Shown: piece by piece, positions 1 to 8,856 of the stretch
Position numbering within the stretch: position 1 is the stretch's first letter
Layout: each line of letters begins with the position of its first letter
DNA from: Dechloromonas sp.
GTDB lineage: Bacteria; Pseudomonadota; Gammaproteobacteria; Burkholderiales; Rhodocyclaceae
Direction of reading: 5' to 3'
NCBI GenBank assembly: GCA_016790815.1
Contig: JAEUOG010000045.1
Span: 1-64,000, forward strand
Length of the DNA: 64,000 bases
The notes under the pieces: generated by a model
The model's database searches: none
What the model was told of the DNA's origin: nothing
What the model saw: the letters and a program-made list of their open reading frames with translations, nothing else
Position numbers and translations under genes: made by a program

Positions 1-25
1 GCTCTACCAACTGAGCTACTGCCGC
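1..25 (-). tRNA. tRNA-Gly, 5' part only (cut by window edge)
   Basis: Read on the minus strand, these 25 bases are identical to the first 25 bases of the complete tRNA-Gly at 167-242, covering the acceptor 5' strand and D-arm. The rest runs off the left edge. It is the third gene of a Gly-Cys-Gly tRNA cluster, 7 bases beyond tRNA-Cys. The anticodon is not visible, so Gly is assigned by identity to the upstream copy. Confidence 0.85.
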
Positions 26-32
26 AAATTCC

Positions 33-106
33 TGGAGGCGCGAGCCGGAGTCGAACCGACCTACACGGATTTGCAATCCGGTGCATAACCGCTTTGCTAT
101 CGCGCC
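33..106 (-). tRNA. tRNA-Cys (anticodon GCA)
   Basis: The 74-base minus-strand cloverleaf begins GGCGCGA and ends TCGCGCC-T-CCA, with a 7-bp acceptor stem. The anticodon loop is ATTGCAAAT (anticodon GCA) and the T-loop is GGTTCGACTCC. The 3' CCA is encoded. It lies between two tRNA-Gly copies and probably shares the promoter upstream of the first one, unless the hairpin at 134-157 ends transcription. Confidence 0.96.
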
Positions 107-133
107 CTGCCGAAAATCGTTACTGGTACAACT

Positions 134-157
134 AAAAAGGGAAAGCCATGCTTTCCC
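134..157 (-). terminator. terminator-like hairpin inside the tRNA cluster
   Basis: On the minus strand a 7-bp stem (GGGAAAG / CTTTCCC, 5-base loop) is followed directly by TTTTT. It sits between tRNA-Gly (167-242) and tRNA-Cys (33-106). It may be a partial terminator or a processing hairpin. I see no promoter between it and tRNA-Cys, so full termination would silence the two downstream tRNAs. Confidence 0.5.
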
Positions 158-166
158 CCGAAAAAC

Positions 167-242
167 TGGAGCGGCAGAAGAGTCTCGAACTCTCGACCTC
201 AACCTTGGCAAGGTTGCGCTCTACCAACTGAGCTACTGCCGC
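167..242 (-). tRNA. tRNA-Gly (anticodon GCC)
   Basis: A complete 76-base cloverleaf on the minus strand. The acceptor stem GCGGCAG pairs with CTGCCGC, the anticodon loop is CTTGCCAAG (GCC), and the T-loop is GTTCGAGAC. The 3' CCA is encoded. It is the first gene of the Gly-Cys-Gly cluster, 17 bases downstream of a consensus promoter. Confidence 0.97.
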
Positions 243-259
243 GCTGAAACAGAGCGCGC

Positions 260-287
260 ATTATAGGCGACACAAGGGAATTGTCAA
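260..287 (-). promoter_or_regulatory. consensus sigma-70 promoter for the tRNA-Gly/Cys/Gly cluster
   Basis: On the minus strand there is a perfect -35 (TTGACA, 287-282), a 16-base spacer and a perfect -10 (TATAAT, 265-260). A GC-rich discriminator (GCGCGC) follows, typical of stringently controlled stable-RNA promoters. It lies between the pgsA stop codon and tRNA-Gly. Confidence 0.85.
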
Positions 288-297
288 CATTTGCCCC

Positions 298-876
298 CTA
301 CTTTTCTGCAGTTCGTTTTGCAATTTCCGGCCAGGCCATGCGCAGGTAGTAGCCCATAGACCAGAGCGTCAACAAAGCCGCCACCCAAATTAACAGGTTG
401 CCGAACGCCTTCATGTCAGCGCCAAACAGCGGCTGATAGTAGAGAAGGATGGGAATGGACAGCATCTGCGCCGCAGTCTTAATCTTGCCAAGCATGGACA
501 CGGCGACGCTTTTTGCCGCACCTATCTTGGCCATCCATTCACGTAGCGCCGAAATGGTGATTTCGCGGCCGATGATGATGGTGGCAACGATGGCGTCGGT
601 TCTGCCGAGTTCAACGAGAACGATCAGCGCCGCGGCGACCATGAGTTTATCGGCTACTGGATCGAGGAAGGCACCAAAGGCCGATGTCTGGTCCAACTTT
701 CGGGCCAGATAGCCATCCGCCCAGTCGGTCAGTGCGGCAGCGACGAAAATGGCCGTGGCAGCCAGATCGCGTTCGTGCGACGTTGCCCAATCTGCTGGCA
801 GATAGTAGACGGCAATCAGTAGCGGTATCGCAACGATACGAAGCCAGGTCAGCAGGATGGGAAGATTGAAGGGCAT
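298..876 (-). CDS. pgsA: CDP-diacylglycerol--glycerol-3-phosphate 3-phosphatidyltransferase
   Basis: This 192-residue inner-membrane enzyme makes phosphatidylglycerol phosphate from CDP-diacylglycerol and glycerol 3-phosphate, the first committed step to phosphatidylglycerol and cardiolipin. The CDP-alcohol phosphatidyltransferase signature is complete: Asp51, Asp54-Gly55, Ala58-Arg59, Gly68, Asp72 and Asp76. Hydrophobic segments flank it at about 5-25, 40-50, 78-95, 135-150 and 160-180. Length is normal for the family. It follows uvrC with a 3-base gap, the same uvrC-pgsA pairing known in many Proteobacteria, and is followed by the tRNA-Gly promoter. Confidence 0.95.
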   Translation of the reverse strand: MPFNLPILLTWLRIVAIPLLIAVYYLPADWATSHERDLAATAIFVAAALTDWADGYLARKLDQTSAFGAFLDPVADKLMVAAALIVLVELGRTDAIVATIIIGREITISALREWMAKIGAAKSVAVSMLGKIKTAAQMLSIPILLYYQPLFGADMKAFGNLLIWVAALLTLWSMGYYLRMAWPEIAKRTAEK

Positions 877-879
877 GGT

Positions 880-2691
880 TCAGTGTAATGCGGAATGTAT
901 CTTTTCAGCCATATCCCGGCTGATGCCCGGCACTTCGGACAACTGCTCGGGACTGGCGGCGAGCACACCGGGCAGGCCGCCAAAGCGGGCAACCAGGGCT
1001 TTCCGGCGGGCTGGTCCAATACCCGGCAGGCTTTCCAGGGTTGATGTTTTCCTTGCCTTGCCACGCCTGGCACGGTGGCCGGTTATGGCAAAGCGATGAG
1101 CTTCGTCGCGTATTTCCTGAATCAGGTGCAACGCGGGGTGTTCGGGCGGCAATTGTAGCGGTTCGCGGCCATCCGGAAACACCAGGGATTCAAGACCGGG
1201 CTTGCGTCCTTCGCCTTTGGCGACGCCGATCATGGGCAAATGAGCCAGCCCAAGATCGGCCAGGGCGGCGAATGCGGAGGCAACCTGCCCTTTTCCGCCA
1301 TCGATCAGGATCAGGTCCGGTGCGGTCCCTTCACCGGCGGCAATGCCATCGTAGCGTCGGCTGACGGCCTGACGCATGGCAGCATAGTCGTCACCGGGCT
1401 GGATGTCGCGAATGTTGAAACGTCGGTAATCTGCGTTTTTCATGCGGCTTTCCTGGTAGACCACGCAGGAAGCCACGGTCGCCTCGCCCATCGTGTGACT
1501 GATGTCGAAGCATTCGATGCGCACGATAGGTTCCGGCAGTTGCAAGGCATCCTGGAGGGCTGCCAGTCGCTTTTCCTGCTGATCGGTTGCCTGGCTGCGC
1601 GCCAGGATGGCAAGTCTGGCGTTCTGCAGCGCCATCTCGACCCAGGCTCTATGCGTAAGGCTGCGGGCTTGCATGACAGGAACGGGGCGGCCTGCCAGTT
1701 CCGCCAGCACCGCTTCGGTTTCCCCAGCATCATCTTCCGCGGGAAACGGATGAACCAGTACGCGTGAGGGTGCGGGATGGACGGCGTAGTGTTGCCGAAT
1801 GAAGGCAGCACAGGCATCAGCCGGTTCTGATTCGCCGGCGTTAATCGGAAAAAACGGGCGGTCGCCAAGATGACGGCCGCCACGGACCATCGCCAGGTTG
1901 ACGCATAACTGCCCTGCTTCATTTTGTGCGACAAGGATATCCATGTCCTCACCCTTGTTGCTTGAAACAAACTGCTTTTCCTGCACATGACGAAGTGACT
2001 GGATCAGGTCGCGGTAAACCGCCGCCTGTTCGAAGGCCAGACGCGCGGATGCGTCTTCCATCGCTTGATTCAGACGCTTGGAGACTTCGTGCTGTTTGCC
2101 TGACAGGAACATCGAGGCCAGCTGAATATCCGTTGCGTAGTCCTCTGGCGTGATCAATCCGACGCAGGGCCCGCTACAGCGCTTGATTTGATAGAGCAAA
2201 CAGGGTCGAGACCGGTTTGCGAACACCGACTCTTCGCAGGTCCGCAAACGAAACATTTTTTGTAGCAGATGAATGCTGTCGCGAACTGCCCAGCTCGACG
2301 GATACGGGCCGAAGTAATCGGCCTTGCGGTCAGGATTGCCGCGAAAGAATGCCAGCCGAGGAAATTTGTCTTTGCTCAGGACGATGTAGGGGTAGGATTT
2401 GTCGTCACGAAAGAGGATGTTGTAGCGCGGCGAGAGCGACTTGATCAGGTTGTTTTCAAGTAACAGCGCTTCTGCTTCGGTACGTGTCGCTGTGGTTTCC
2501 ACGGCGGCGATCTGGCTGACCATGTGCGCGATGCGCGGGCTGGAAACGTTTTCCCGAAAATACGACGAAACCCGTTTTTTGAGGTTTTTGGCCTTGCCGA
2601 CGTAAAGAACAGCGGCGTTGGCGTCCAGCATGCGATAGACGCCGGGTAGCTCGGTCAGGGTGGCCAGGAAAGCCTTGGCGTCAAAACTCAT
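880..2691 (-). CDS. uvrC: excinuclease ABC subunit C
   Basis: UvrC makes both incisions around the lesion in nucleotide excision repair after UvrB loading. The 603 residues show an N-terminal GIY-YIG nuclease (about 13-90, with GVYRM and LYVGKAKNLKKRV), a cysteine-containing middle region (SRPCLLYQIKRCSGPC near 165), a UVR motif around 200-235, and an RNase H-like nuclease around 385-540 (ECFDISH, LILIDGGKGQ). A helix-hairpin-helix pair closes the protein (LPGIGPARRKALV, VPGISRDMAEKI). The start ATG gives the usual N terminus. UvrB, its partner, is at 31369-33438 in this same window. Confidence 0.97.
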   Translation of the reverse strand: MSFDAKAFLATLTELPGVYRMLDANAAVLYVGKAKNLKKRVSSYFRENVSSPRIAHMVSQIAAVETTATRTEAEALLLENNLIKSLSPRYNILFRDDKSYPYIVLSKDKFPRLAFFRGNPDRKADYFGPYPSSWAVRDSIHLLQKMFRLRTCEESVFANRSRPCLLYQIKRCSGPCVGLITPEDYATDIQLASMFLSGKQHEVSKRLNQAMEDASARLAFEQAAVYRDLIQSLRHVQEKQFVSSNKGEDMDILVAQNEAGQLCVNLAMVRGGRHLGDRPFFPINAGESEPADACAAFIRQHYAVHPAPSRVLVHPFPAEDDAGETEAVLAELAGRPVPVMQARSLTHRAWVEMALQNARLAILARSQATDQQEKRLAALQDALQLPEPIVRIECFDISHTMGEATVASCVVYQESRMKNADYRRFNIRDIQPGDDYAAMRQAVSRRYDGIAAGEGTAPDLILIDGGKGQVASAFAALADLGLAHLPMIGVAKGEGRKPGLESLVFPDGREPLQLPPEHPALHLIQEIRDEAHRFAITGHRARRGKARKTSTLESLPGIGPARRKALVARFGGLPGVLAASPEQLSEVPGISRDMAEKIHSALH

Positions 2692-2699
2692 CTGCGGAT

Positions 2700-3347
2700 T
2701 CAGGCGAGGTGCGATTTGACCCCGGCAAACACCGCCTCAAAGCTTTCGCGGGAAAGCCTGCCCGTGCGCCAGTTGTAGCCACTGCAATGGTAGCTGTCAA
2801 CAAGAATTCGTCCATCCGGCAAGGCGTGGCGGACGTTGTGACCGAAGGTAAATTCCTTGAGCTTGAGGTTGTAAGCCCAGAGCAGCGCCTGGTGAGCGAT
2901 TGCACCGAGGGCGACGATGACCTTGAGCCTGCTCATTGAGGCCAGTTCCACACGCAAATGACCATTGCACTGGCGAATTTCCGCTGTCGTGGGTTTGTTG
3001 GCCGGGGGCAGGCAGCGTACGGCATTGGTGATGCGGCAGTTGATCAGTTGCATGGCCGGATTGGCCCAATGGTCGGCACTCAGCGGTTCGGGTTCACTGG
3101 CGAAGCCGAACCGGTGCAAGGTGGGATAGAGCAGTTCTCCGGCAACGTCGCCGGTAAACGGGCGGGCAGTTCGGTTGGCGCCTTTTTCGCCGGGACCAAG
3201 GCCGACAACAAGCAGTTCCGCATCAAGTGAGCCAAAGGCAGGCACAGGCAGGGCGTGCCAGTCGGGATCGCGCTCGCGGATGTTGGCAAGGTGCTCGGCC
3301 AGTCGTGGACAGGCTATACAGTCGGTGGGATCTTGGAATCTAGGCAT
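2700..3347 (-). CDS. uracil-DNA glycosylase, family 5 (UDGb type)
   Basis: Predicted 215-residue uracil/hypoxanthine-DNA glycosylase for base excision repair. The open frame extends further upstream, but the ATG at 3347 (MPRFQDPTDC) gives the family's usual N terminus with an early C-x2-C (DCIACPRL), part of a probable 4Fe-4S site. The signature GLGPGEKGANRTARPFTGD near residue 50 and the late HCSGYNWRTGRLS motif match family 5 (UDGb) and not family 4 (GEGPG). It follows the same strand as uvrC, 8 bases upstream of it, and is divergent from earP across only 24 bases. A family-4 enzyme is encoded at 58589-59383. Confidence 0.9.
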   Translation of the reverse strand: MPRFQDPTDCIACPRLAEHLANIRERDPDWHALPVPAFGSLDAELLVVGLGPGEKGANRTARPFTGDVAGELLYPTLHRFGFASEPEPLSADHWANPAMQLINCRITNAVRCLPPANKPTTAEIRQCNGHLRVELASMSRLKVIVALGAIAHQALLWAYNLKLKEFTFGHNVRHALPDGRILVDSYHCSGYNWRTGRLSRESFEAVFAGVKSHLA

Positions 3348-3371
3348 GGCGGTGATGTTAGCATGGCGGCC

Positions 3372-4454
3372 ATGCAGCTTCATTGGGACATCTTTTGCCG
3401 GGTTATCGACAACTACGGCGACATTGGCGTTTGTTGGCGTCTTGCCAGGCAACTGGTGGACGAGCATGGCCGCAAGGTACGATTGTGGGTGGATGATCTG
3501 GGCAGTTTGCAGTCTTTGTGTCCGTCGGTCGATCCGGCAAAGGACATACAGACTTGCCAAGACGTTGAAATTTGCCATTGGACGGAGAATTCTGCGGTCG
3601 ACCGCGTTTCTGACGTCGTTATCGAGGCTTTTGCCTGCGAACTCCCGGATTGGTATCTGACGGCGATGAGCCGATGCCCGTCCAAACCGTGCTGGATCAA
3701 TCTTGAATACCTGACTGCGGAACCCTGGGCTGATGATTGCCATGGCATGGCCTCGCCCCACCCTTCCCTTCCCCTGGTCAAATACTTTTTTTTCCCGGGT
3801 TTTTCGGGAAAAACCGGCGGACTGTTGCGGGAGAGTGGGCTGTTTGCCGAGCGCGACCGCTTTGCTACTGAACCAACAGAGGGGCGGCCCCTTGAGATCA
3901 GTCTGTTTTGTTATGACACGGCGCCGGTAGGGGCCTTGCTGGATGCGTTTCGGGATTCAGTACATCCCGTCGTGTGCCATGTGCCGCCCGGCAAGCCTTT
4001 GGCCGCGGTCCAGTCCCATTTGGGTGGAAGCGGTCCCTGGCGGCATGGCAATGTACGGATTCGCCCGATACCCTTCGTTCCGATTGACGAGTTTGATCGT
4101 TTGCTCTGGCGCTGTGACATCAATTTCGTGCGTGGCGAGGATTCTTTCGTGCGCGCACAATGGGCAGGCAAACCCTTCGTCTGGCAGCTCTATTCGCAGG
4201 ACGATGGGGCGCATCTGACCAAGCTTGAAGCCTTCCTTGGCCGCTACGGGGAAGGCCTTGATGCTAAAATGCAAACGGCTATCCGCAGGATGTTTGTGGC
4301 ATGGAATCTCGGACGCAACATTGGACTGGCGTGGGAAGAGTTCGTTAGCAACAGGGCTGTCATAGGCCGTCACAACAGCAATTGGGCCGAAAAGCTCGCA
4401 GCGAAGCCGGATTTGGCATCGGCACTCGTCAATTTCTGTGCCTCCAAGGTATAA
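3372..4454 (+). CDS. earP: EF-P arginine rhamnosyltransferase EarP
   Basis: EarP transfers rhamnose from dTDP-rhamnose to Arg32 of elongation factor P, activating EF-P for rescue of polyproline stalls. The 360-residue protein begins MQLHWDIFCRVIDNYGDIGV, the conserved EarP N terminus containing the catalytic Asp-Asn-Tyr-Gly-Asp region. The C-terminal half has FVRGEDSFVRAQWAGKPFVW, the nucleotide-sugar binding region of the family. An in-frame ATG at 3363 would add three residues. efp follows 39 bases downstream and its product has Arg at position 32, which is what this enzyme needs. dTDP-rhamnose synthesis genes are not in the window. Confidence 0.93.
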   Translation: MQLHWDIFCRVIDNYGDIGVCWRLARQLVDEHGRKVRLWVDDLGSLQSLCPSVDPAKDIQTCQDVEICHWTENSAVDRVSDVVIEAFACELPDWYLTAMSRCPSKPCWINLEYLTAEPWADDCHGMASPHPSLPLVKYFFFPGFSGKTGGLLRESGLFAERDRFATEPTEGRPLEISLFCYDTAPVGALLDAFRDSVHPVVCHVPPGKPLAAVQSHLGGSGPWRHGNVRIRPIPFVPIDEFDRLLWRCDINFVRGEDSFVRAQWAGKPFVWQLYSQDDGAHLTKLEAFLGRYGEGLDAKMQTAIRRMFVAWNLGRNIGLAWEEFVSNRAVIGRHNSNWAEKLAAKPDLASALVNFCASKV

Positions 4455-4455
4455 T
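4450..4455 (+). promoter_or_regulatory. possible -10 element for efp
   Basis: A perfect TATAAT overlaps the earP stop codon, 39 bases before the efp start. No convincing -35 is visible upstream, so this is a weak call. It would let efp be transcribed more than earP, as expected for an abundant translation factor. Confidence 0.4.
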
Positions 4456-4493
4456 CGAAAGTTATATCTTTTTCTGACATTAGAGAATCCCGA

Positions 4494-5051
4494 ATGAAAA
4501 CCGCAATGGAACTCCGCTCCGGCAACGTCATCATGGTCGGTGCCGACCCGCTCGTCGTCCAGAAGAGCGAATACAACAAGTCTGGCCGAAACGCCGCTGT
4601 TGTCAAAATGAAGCTCAAAAACCTGTTGACCGGCGCCGCTTCCGAAGCGGTTTACAAGGCTGACGACAAGTTCGAGCAAGTTATTCTCGACAAGAAGGAA
4701 GTGACCTATTCCTACTTCGCCGATCCGATGTATGTGTTCATGGATGCCGACTACGAGCAGTTCGAGGTCGAAGCCGAGAACATGACCGACGCGCTGAAGT
4801 ATCTGGAAGATGGCCTGGCTTGTGAAGTTGTTTTCTACAACGGCAAGGCTATTTCCGTCGAACTGCCGAACAGCGTCGTGCGTGAAGTGGTGTACACCGA
4901 GCCGGCCGTCAAGGGCGATACTTCCGGCAAGGTCATGAAGCCGGCCAAACTGGCTACCGGCTTCGAACTGCCGGTTCCGGCTTTCGTCAGCATTGGCGAC
5001 AAGATCGAAATCGACACCCGTACCGACGAGTACAAGAACCGCGTCAAGTAA
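4494..5051 (+). CDS. efp: elongation factor P (arginine-32 type)
   Basis: EF-P binds between the ribosomal P and E sites and helps peptide-bond formation at proline stretches. Length is 185 residues, as usual, with an N-terminal KOW-like domain and two OB-fold domains ([19 protein letters not shown]; the C-terminal [18 protein letters not shown]). The tip loop reads KSGRNAA with Arg at residue 32, in place of the lysine used by EpmA-type systems. This agrees with earP immediately upstream. A short hairpin follows the stop at 5075-5098. Confidence 0.98.
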   Translation: MKTAMELRSGNVIMVGADPLVVQKSEYNKSGRNAAVVKMKLKNLLTGAASEAVYKADDKFEQVILDKKEVTYSYFADPMYVFMDADYEQFEVEAENMTDALKYLEDGLACEVVFYNGKAISVELPNSVVREVVYTEPAVKGDTSGKVMKPAKLATGFELPVPAFVSIGDKIEIDTRTDEYKNRVK

Positions 5052-5074
5052 TCGGCGGCATATTCAGTATTTTG

Positions 5075-5098
5075 TTCGGGCAGCTTCGGCTGCCCGAA
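5075..5098. terminator. stem-loop between convergent efp and nagZ
   Basis: A 10-bp perfect stem (TTCGGGCAGC / GCTGCCCGAA) closed by a stable TTCG tetraloop lies between the efp stop and the nagZ stop. Neither side has a good T-run, so it may protect 3' ends or end transcription weakly in both directions. Confidence 0.5.
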
Positions 5099-5104
5099 TG
5101 CATT

Positions 5105-6124
5105 TCAGGCCATCGGTTTTGCGATGGTCTGCAGGGCGGCCAAATACGTGCTGTCGGATTGCAAGGCTGCCCAATCCTTTGCCGGCATGTCAGGACTAAG
5201 CGCCTCGACCCGCTTGCCGCGCGCCGGGTCGATAGTCGGCTGCCAGTTTTCGAGCACGTCGCCGACAACGTCCGGCGCATTGCATACCAGCAACATGTCG
5301 CAGCCGGCGTTGTAGGCTGTATCGACGCGGCTAAGCATGCCGCCGACCACGCCGGCCCCGGCCATTGACAAATCGTCGGTAAAAACGACACCATTAAATT
5401 TAATGTCGTTTCTTAAATAACTCATCCATTTATTTGAAAATACAGCTGTATTGCAGTCAAGGCAGTTGTAGATAACATGAGCGGCCATGACACCATCGAG
5501 GGGTACCTGTCGGTACGGCAGCATGTCTTCCTGCATGGCTTCCAGCGCCCGGTCATCGACTGGAAGTTCAACGTGCGAATCCGGAATGACGTAGCCGTGC
5601 CCCGGAAAGTGCTTGCCGCAGCTTCCCATTCCGGCCGATCGCAAGCCGTCGCCAAGCGCGGAAGCCAGAGCGATGACCGCCGCCGGCTGGCGATGGAAGG
5701 CTCGGTCGCCGATGACGCGCGATGGGCCGTAGTCGAGGTCGAGGACCGGCGTGAAGGAGTAGTCGACACCCCGGGCGCGCAGTTCGGCTGCAAGCACATA
5801 TCCGACCTGGTGGGCGGCGGCGAGCGCCGCATCCGGATTGTCATCCCAAAGCTTGCCCAGAGTGGCCATTGCCGGCAAGCGGGTAAAACCGTCGCGAAAG
5901 CGTTGTACCCTGCCCCCTTCGTGGTCGACGGCAATCAGCAGCGCTGGTTCGCGCAAAGCGTGAATTGCTGCAGTGAGTGCCGACAACTGCTCCGGGTCTA
6001 CGTAGTTCCGCGAAAAGAGGATGATCCCGCCAACCAGCGGATGGCAGAGCCGTTCGCGGTCAAGGTCAGTCAGTTTGGTGCCGGCGATGTCGATCATCAG
6101 CGGGCCGAGCGGCAAATTCGTCAT
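5105..6124 (-). CDS. nagZ: beta-N-acetylhexosaminidase NagZ
   Basis: Cytoplasmic glycoside hydrolase family 3 enzyme that removes GlcNAc from anhydro-muropeptides in cell-wall recycling. The 339 residues include HEGGRVQRF, the KHFPGHG catalytic loop with its acid/base His, and TDDLSMAG bearing the nucleophile Asp. No signal peptide is present, as expected. It is the last gene of the lepA-to-nagZ run and its ATG overlaps the acpS stop by 4 bases. Confidence 0.95.
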   Translation of the reverse strand: MTNLPLGPLMIDIAGTKLTDLDRERLCHPLVGGIILFSRNYVDPEQLSALTAAIHALREPALLIAVDHEGGRVQRFRDGFTRLPAMATLGKLWDDNPDAALAAAHQVGYVLAAELRARGVDYSFTPVLDLDYGPSRVIGDRAFHRQPAAVIALASALGDGLRSAGMGSCGKHFPGHGYVIPDSHVELPVDDRALEAMQEDMLPYRQVPLDGVMAAHVIYNCLDCNTAVFSNKWMSYLRNDIKFNGVVFTDDLSMAGAGVVGGMLSRVDTAYNAGCDMLLVCNAPDVVGDVLENWQPTIDPARGKRVEALSPDMPAKDWAALQSDSTYLAALQTIAKPMA

Positions 6125-6498
6125 GCGTGCTCCAGAATGACGTAGGCGACGGCGTATTCCGCTTCGTCGCTAATCGAAAGATGGGCGATCAGGTTTTTGT
6201 TTTTGAGCATTTTTTCCAGTTGACCGTGGAAGTGCAGTTCTGGCTTGCCCAAATCATCATGGCCAACCGCAATAGCCGTCAGGGTGGCCGGCGGGCGAAC
6301 GCCGGTGCCCAGCGCTTTGCTGAAGGCTTCCTTGGCGGCAAAACGCTTGGCGAGAAAACGGCCTTTGTCCGCAGCCCTCGCAAATTCCTCGATTTCCTGT
6401 GGCGCCAGCAACTTATCCAACGCCCGGTCGCCATGCCGCTCCCACATGCCGCGCAGACGGGCAACGGCGACGATGTCGGTGCCGATCCCGTAAATCAT
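6121..6498 (-). CDS. acpS: holo-[acyl-carrier-protein] synthase
   Basis: AcpS transfers the 4'-phosphopantetheine arm from CoA to the serine of apo-ACP. The 125-residue protein starts [10 protein letters not shown], with the Mg2+-binding Asp, and carries [19 protein letters not shown] with the second metal-binding Glu and CoA-binding lysines. Its substrate AcpP is encoded at 18746-18982. Four-base overlaps with pdxJ and nagZ suggest translational coupling. The pdxJ-acpS pair is conserved in many Proteobacteria. Confidence 0.95.
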   Translation of the reverse strand: MIYGIGTDIVAVARLRGMWERHGDRALDKLLAPQEIEEFARAADKGRFLAKRFAAKEAFSKALGTGVRPPATLTAIAVGHDDLGKPELHFHGQLEKMLKNKNLIAHLSISDEAEYAVAYVILEHA

Positions 6499-7250
6499 TC
6501 GGGGGATTTCGCCGCTTCGCGCATCAGGGCTTTCATTTCGCGGACGGCCTCGCGCAGGCCGACGAAAATGGCGCGGCTGACGATAGCATGACCGATGTGC
6601 AACTCGCGGATTCCGGCCAGACGGGCAATTGGCTGAACATTGTAATAATTGAGTGCATGTCCGGCATTGAACCGCATACCAAGTTGCCGAACCGCTTGCC
6701 CGCCTACGCGTACCTTGTCGAGTTCAGCGAGCACAGCCGGCGCTTCTGCATCGCGGCCTTTATCGTAGAACGCATGAGCATAGGGACCGGTATGAATTTC
6801 GCAGACACGGGCGCCAATCCGGGCGGCAGCCTCGATTTGGGCCACTTCGGCATCGATGAAAACGCTGGTCACGATGCCGGCATCGGCGAGGCGCGAGATG
6901 ACATCTTTCAAGCGCGCCTCCTGCGCCAGAATGTCGAGGCCGCCTTCGGTCGTGACCTCATGGCGTCCCTCAGGAACGAGCATGGCCATTTCCGGCTTCA
7001 GGGCACAGGCGATGCCGACCATTTCATCGGTCGCGGCCATTTCGAGATTGAGCTTGATCTGCGTCGTTTCACGAAGACGGCTGACATCGGCATCCTGAAT
7101 GTGACGACGATCTTCACGCAGATGCACGGTAATGCCATCAGCCCCGCCCAGATGGGCTTCGACGGCACCCCAGACCGGGTCTGGCTCGTAAGTCCGGCGG
7201 GCCTGGCGAATAGTTGCCACGTGGTCGATATTGACGCCAAGTTCGATCAT
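6495..7250 (-). CDS. pdxJ: pyridoxine 5'-phosphate synthase
   Basis: PdxJ condenses 1-deoxyxylulose 5-phosphate with 3-amino-2-oxopropyl phosphate in the DXP-dependent vitamin B6 pathway. The 251-residue TIM barrel begins [19 protein letters not shown] and contains [18 protein letters not shown] and the C-terminal [17 protein letters not shown] phosphate-binding region. It is embedded in recO-pdxJ-acpS with 4-base overlaps on both sides. Confidence 0.97.
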   Translation of the reverse strand: MIELGVNIDHVATIRQARRTYEPDPVWGAVEAHLGGADGITVHLREDRRHIQDADVSRLRETTQIKLNLEMAATDEMVGIACALKPEMAMLVPEGRHEVTTEGGLDILAQEARLKDVISRLADAGIVTSVFIDAEVAQIEAAARIGARVCEIHTGPYAHAFYDKGRDAEAPAVLAELDKVRVGGQAVRQLGMRFNAGHALNYYNVQPIARLAGIRELHIGHAIVSRAIFVGLREAVREMKALMREAAKSPE

Positions 7251-7975
7251 AGTTCTTGCAACTCCTTGAATATCTTGCGTGTTTCCAGCTCTTTTCCAGC
7301 CAGATAATAGGCCATCAGCGTGCGCATCAAGGCCTTGCTTTCATAGCGCGAGCGCGGGTCAGAAAAATCCTCAGCGTCAAGGTCGAGCAAGGTCTTGCCA
7401 ATGACGACCTGGGCAGCAGCCTCGTCGTGCTCAAGGCGAACCGGCCCCTGCTCCATGCGGTAAGTGTAGAACGCTTCAGGCAGAATCGAGCTGCCAGCGC
7501 TATCGTGATTCAGGGTCAGGCCATAGCCCAGTTCCTGCAAAAGCGCTTTTTCGAAGCAGCGCAGGTCTGCCTCGCGGACTTTACCCGACGGATCGGCCGC
7601 CAGTCGGCCCAGCATTTTGGTGTAGTGGGCGAATAGCTGCTCATGCGCGTCTTCGCGCGGCAATAGATGCATCAGCAACTCGTTGAGATAATACCCGCAG
7701 AACAGCGCTTCGCCGGCGAGCAGCGGCTGCCCGCCTTGCCACTCCGCTTTCATCAGGGTCAATACCTCACCCTTGCCAGCCCAGCCAATTTCAATCGGCT
7801 GAAAAGCCATGAGCAGCCCGCGGATCGCTGAACGAGGACGGCGCGCACCGCGTGCCAGCAAGGCCATCCGCCCGAAATCGCGGGAAAACACTTCAACAAT
7901 GAGGCTGGTTTCCCGAAAGGGATAGCTGTGCAGAACGTAAGCCGGCTGCCCGTCGACTTTGCTGCGCAGGTTCAT
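7247..7975 (-). CDS. recO: DNA repair protein RecO
   Basis: RecO loads RecA onto SSB-coated single-stranded DNA with RecR. The 242-residue protein has the N-terminal OB-fold ([27 protein letters not shown]) and the helical C-terminal domain ([22 protein letters not shown]). It lacks the C-x2-C zinc motif seen in some Gram-positive RecO proteins, as is usual in Proteobacteria. The start codon overlaps the era stop, continuing the era-recO-pdxJ-acpS chain. Confidence 0.94.
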   Translation of the reverse strand: MNLRSKVDGQPAYVLHSYPFRETSLIVEVFSRDFGRMALLARGARRPRSAIRGLLMAFQPIEIGWAGKGEVLTLMKAEWQGGQPLLAGEALFCGYYLNELLMHLLPREDAHEQLFAHYTKMLGRLAADPSGKVREADLRCFEKALLQELGYGLTLNHDSAGSSILPEAFYTYRMEQGPVRLEHDEAAAQVVIGKTLLDLDAEDFSDPRSRYESKALMRTLMAYYLAGKELETRKIFKELQEL

Positions 7976-8856
7976 TCGTAGCCGAGGCTCTTCAGCAGGC
8001 GTTCGTCATCGTTCCAGCCCGACTTTACCTTGACCCAGATTTCAAGATAAACCTTGCCGCCAAACAGGCGTTCCATGTCTTGCCGCGCCTCAGAGGCAAT
8101 GCGCTTGAGCTGTTCGCCACCCTTGCCGATCACGATGGCCTTGTGCCCCTCACGGTCGACAACGATAGCAGCAAAAATCCGGCGCAAGTCGCCTTCGGTT
8201 TCAAACCGCTCAATTTCGACTGCCGTGGCATACGGCAATTCGTCGCCAAGCAGGCGGAAGACTTTTTCGCGGATGTATTCGGAAGCAAGAAAACGTTCGC
8301 TCTTATCGGTCAGGTCATCTTCCGGGAACATCAATCCATCGTTGGGCAGATGTTTCTTGGCTTCATTCAGCAGGTTCTCGGTTTGCCGCCCCTTGGCGGC
8401 GCTGACCGGGATGACCGCGGCGAAATCGTGATCGGCTGCAACCTCGGACAGGAATGGCAGCAAGGCTGCACGATCCTTCTGCAAATCGGTCTTGTTAACG
8501 ACCAGGATGACCGGCCGGTCATTGGGCAGAAGGCGCACGACAGCCTTGTCCTTGGCGTCATAGCGACCAGCCTCGACGACAAAAATCACGACGTCGACAT
8601 CACTCAGGGTTTGGGTCACTCCACGGTTCATCGCCCGGTTCAGGGCATTGGAGTATTTCGTCTGAAAACCAGGGGTGTCGACGAAAACGAACTGCGCATC
8701 GTCCTTGGTCAAAATACCAGTGATCCGGTGACGCGTTGTCTGCGCCTTGCGCGAGACAATACTGATCTTTTCGCCGATCAGTTTGTTGAGCAATGTGGAT
8801 TTGCCGACGTTGGGACGACCGACGATGGCAATGTATCCGGATCGAAATTTTTTCAT
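7972..8856 (-). CDS. era: GTPase Era
   Basis: Essential GTPase that binds the 3' end of 16S rRNA and helps mature the 30S subunit. The 294 residues hold G1 GRPNVGKST, switch and G3 DTPGF, G4 NKTD and G5 SAAKG in the first 180 residues. A KH RNA-binding domain follows, with the [12 protein letters not shown] loop. It lies directly after rnc with a 4-base overlap, the classic rnc-era operon. Confidence 0.98.
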   Translation of the reverse strand: MKKFRSGYIAIVGRPNVGKSTLLNKLIGEKISIVSRKAQTTRHRITGILTKDDAQFVFVDTPGFQTKYSNALNRAMNRGVTQTLSDVDVVIFVVEAGRYDAKDKAVVRLLPNDRPVILVVNKTDLQKDRAALLPFLSEVAADHDFAAVIPVSAAKGRQTENLLNEAKKHLPNDGLMFPEDDLTDKSERFLASEYIREKVFRLLGDELPYATAVEIERFETEGDLRRIFAAIVVDREGHKAIVIGKGGEQLKRIASEARQDMERLFGGKVYLEIWVKVKSGWNDDERLLKSLGYE

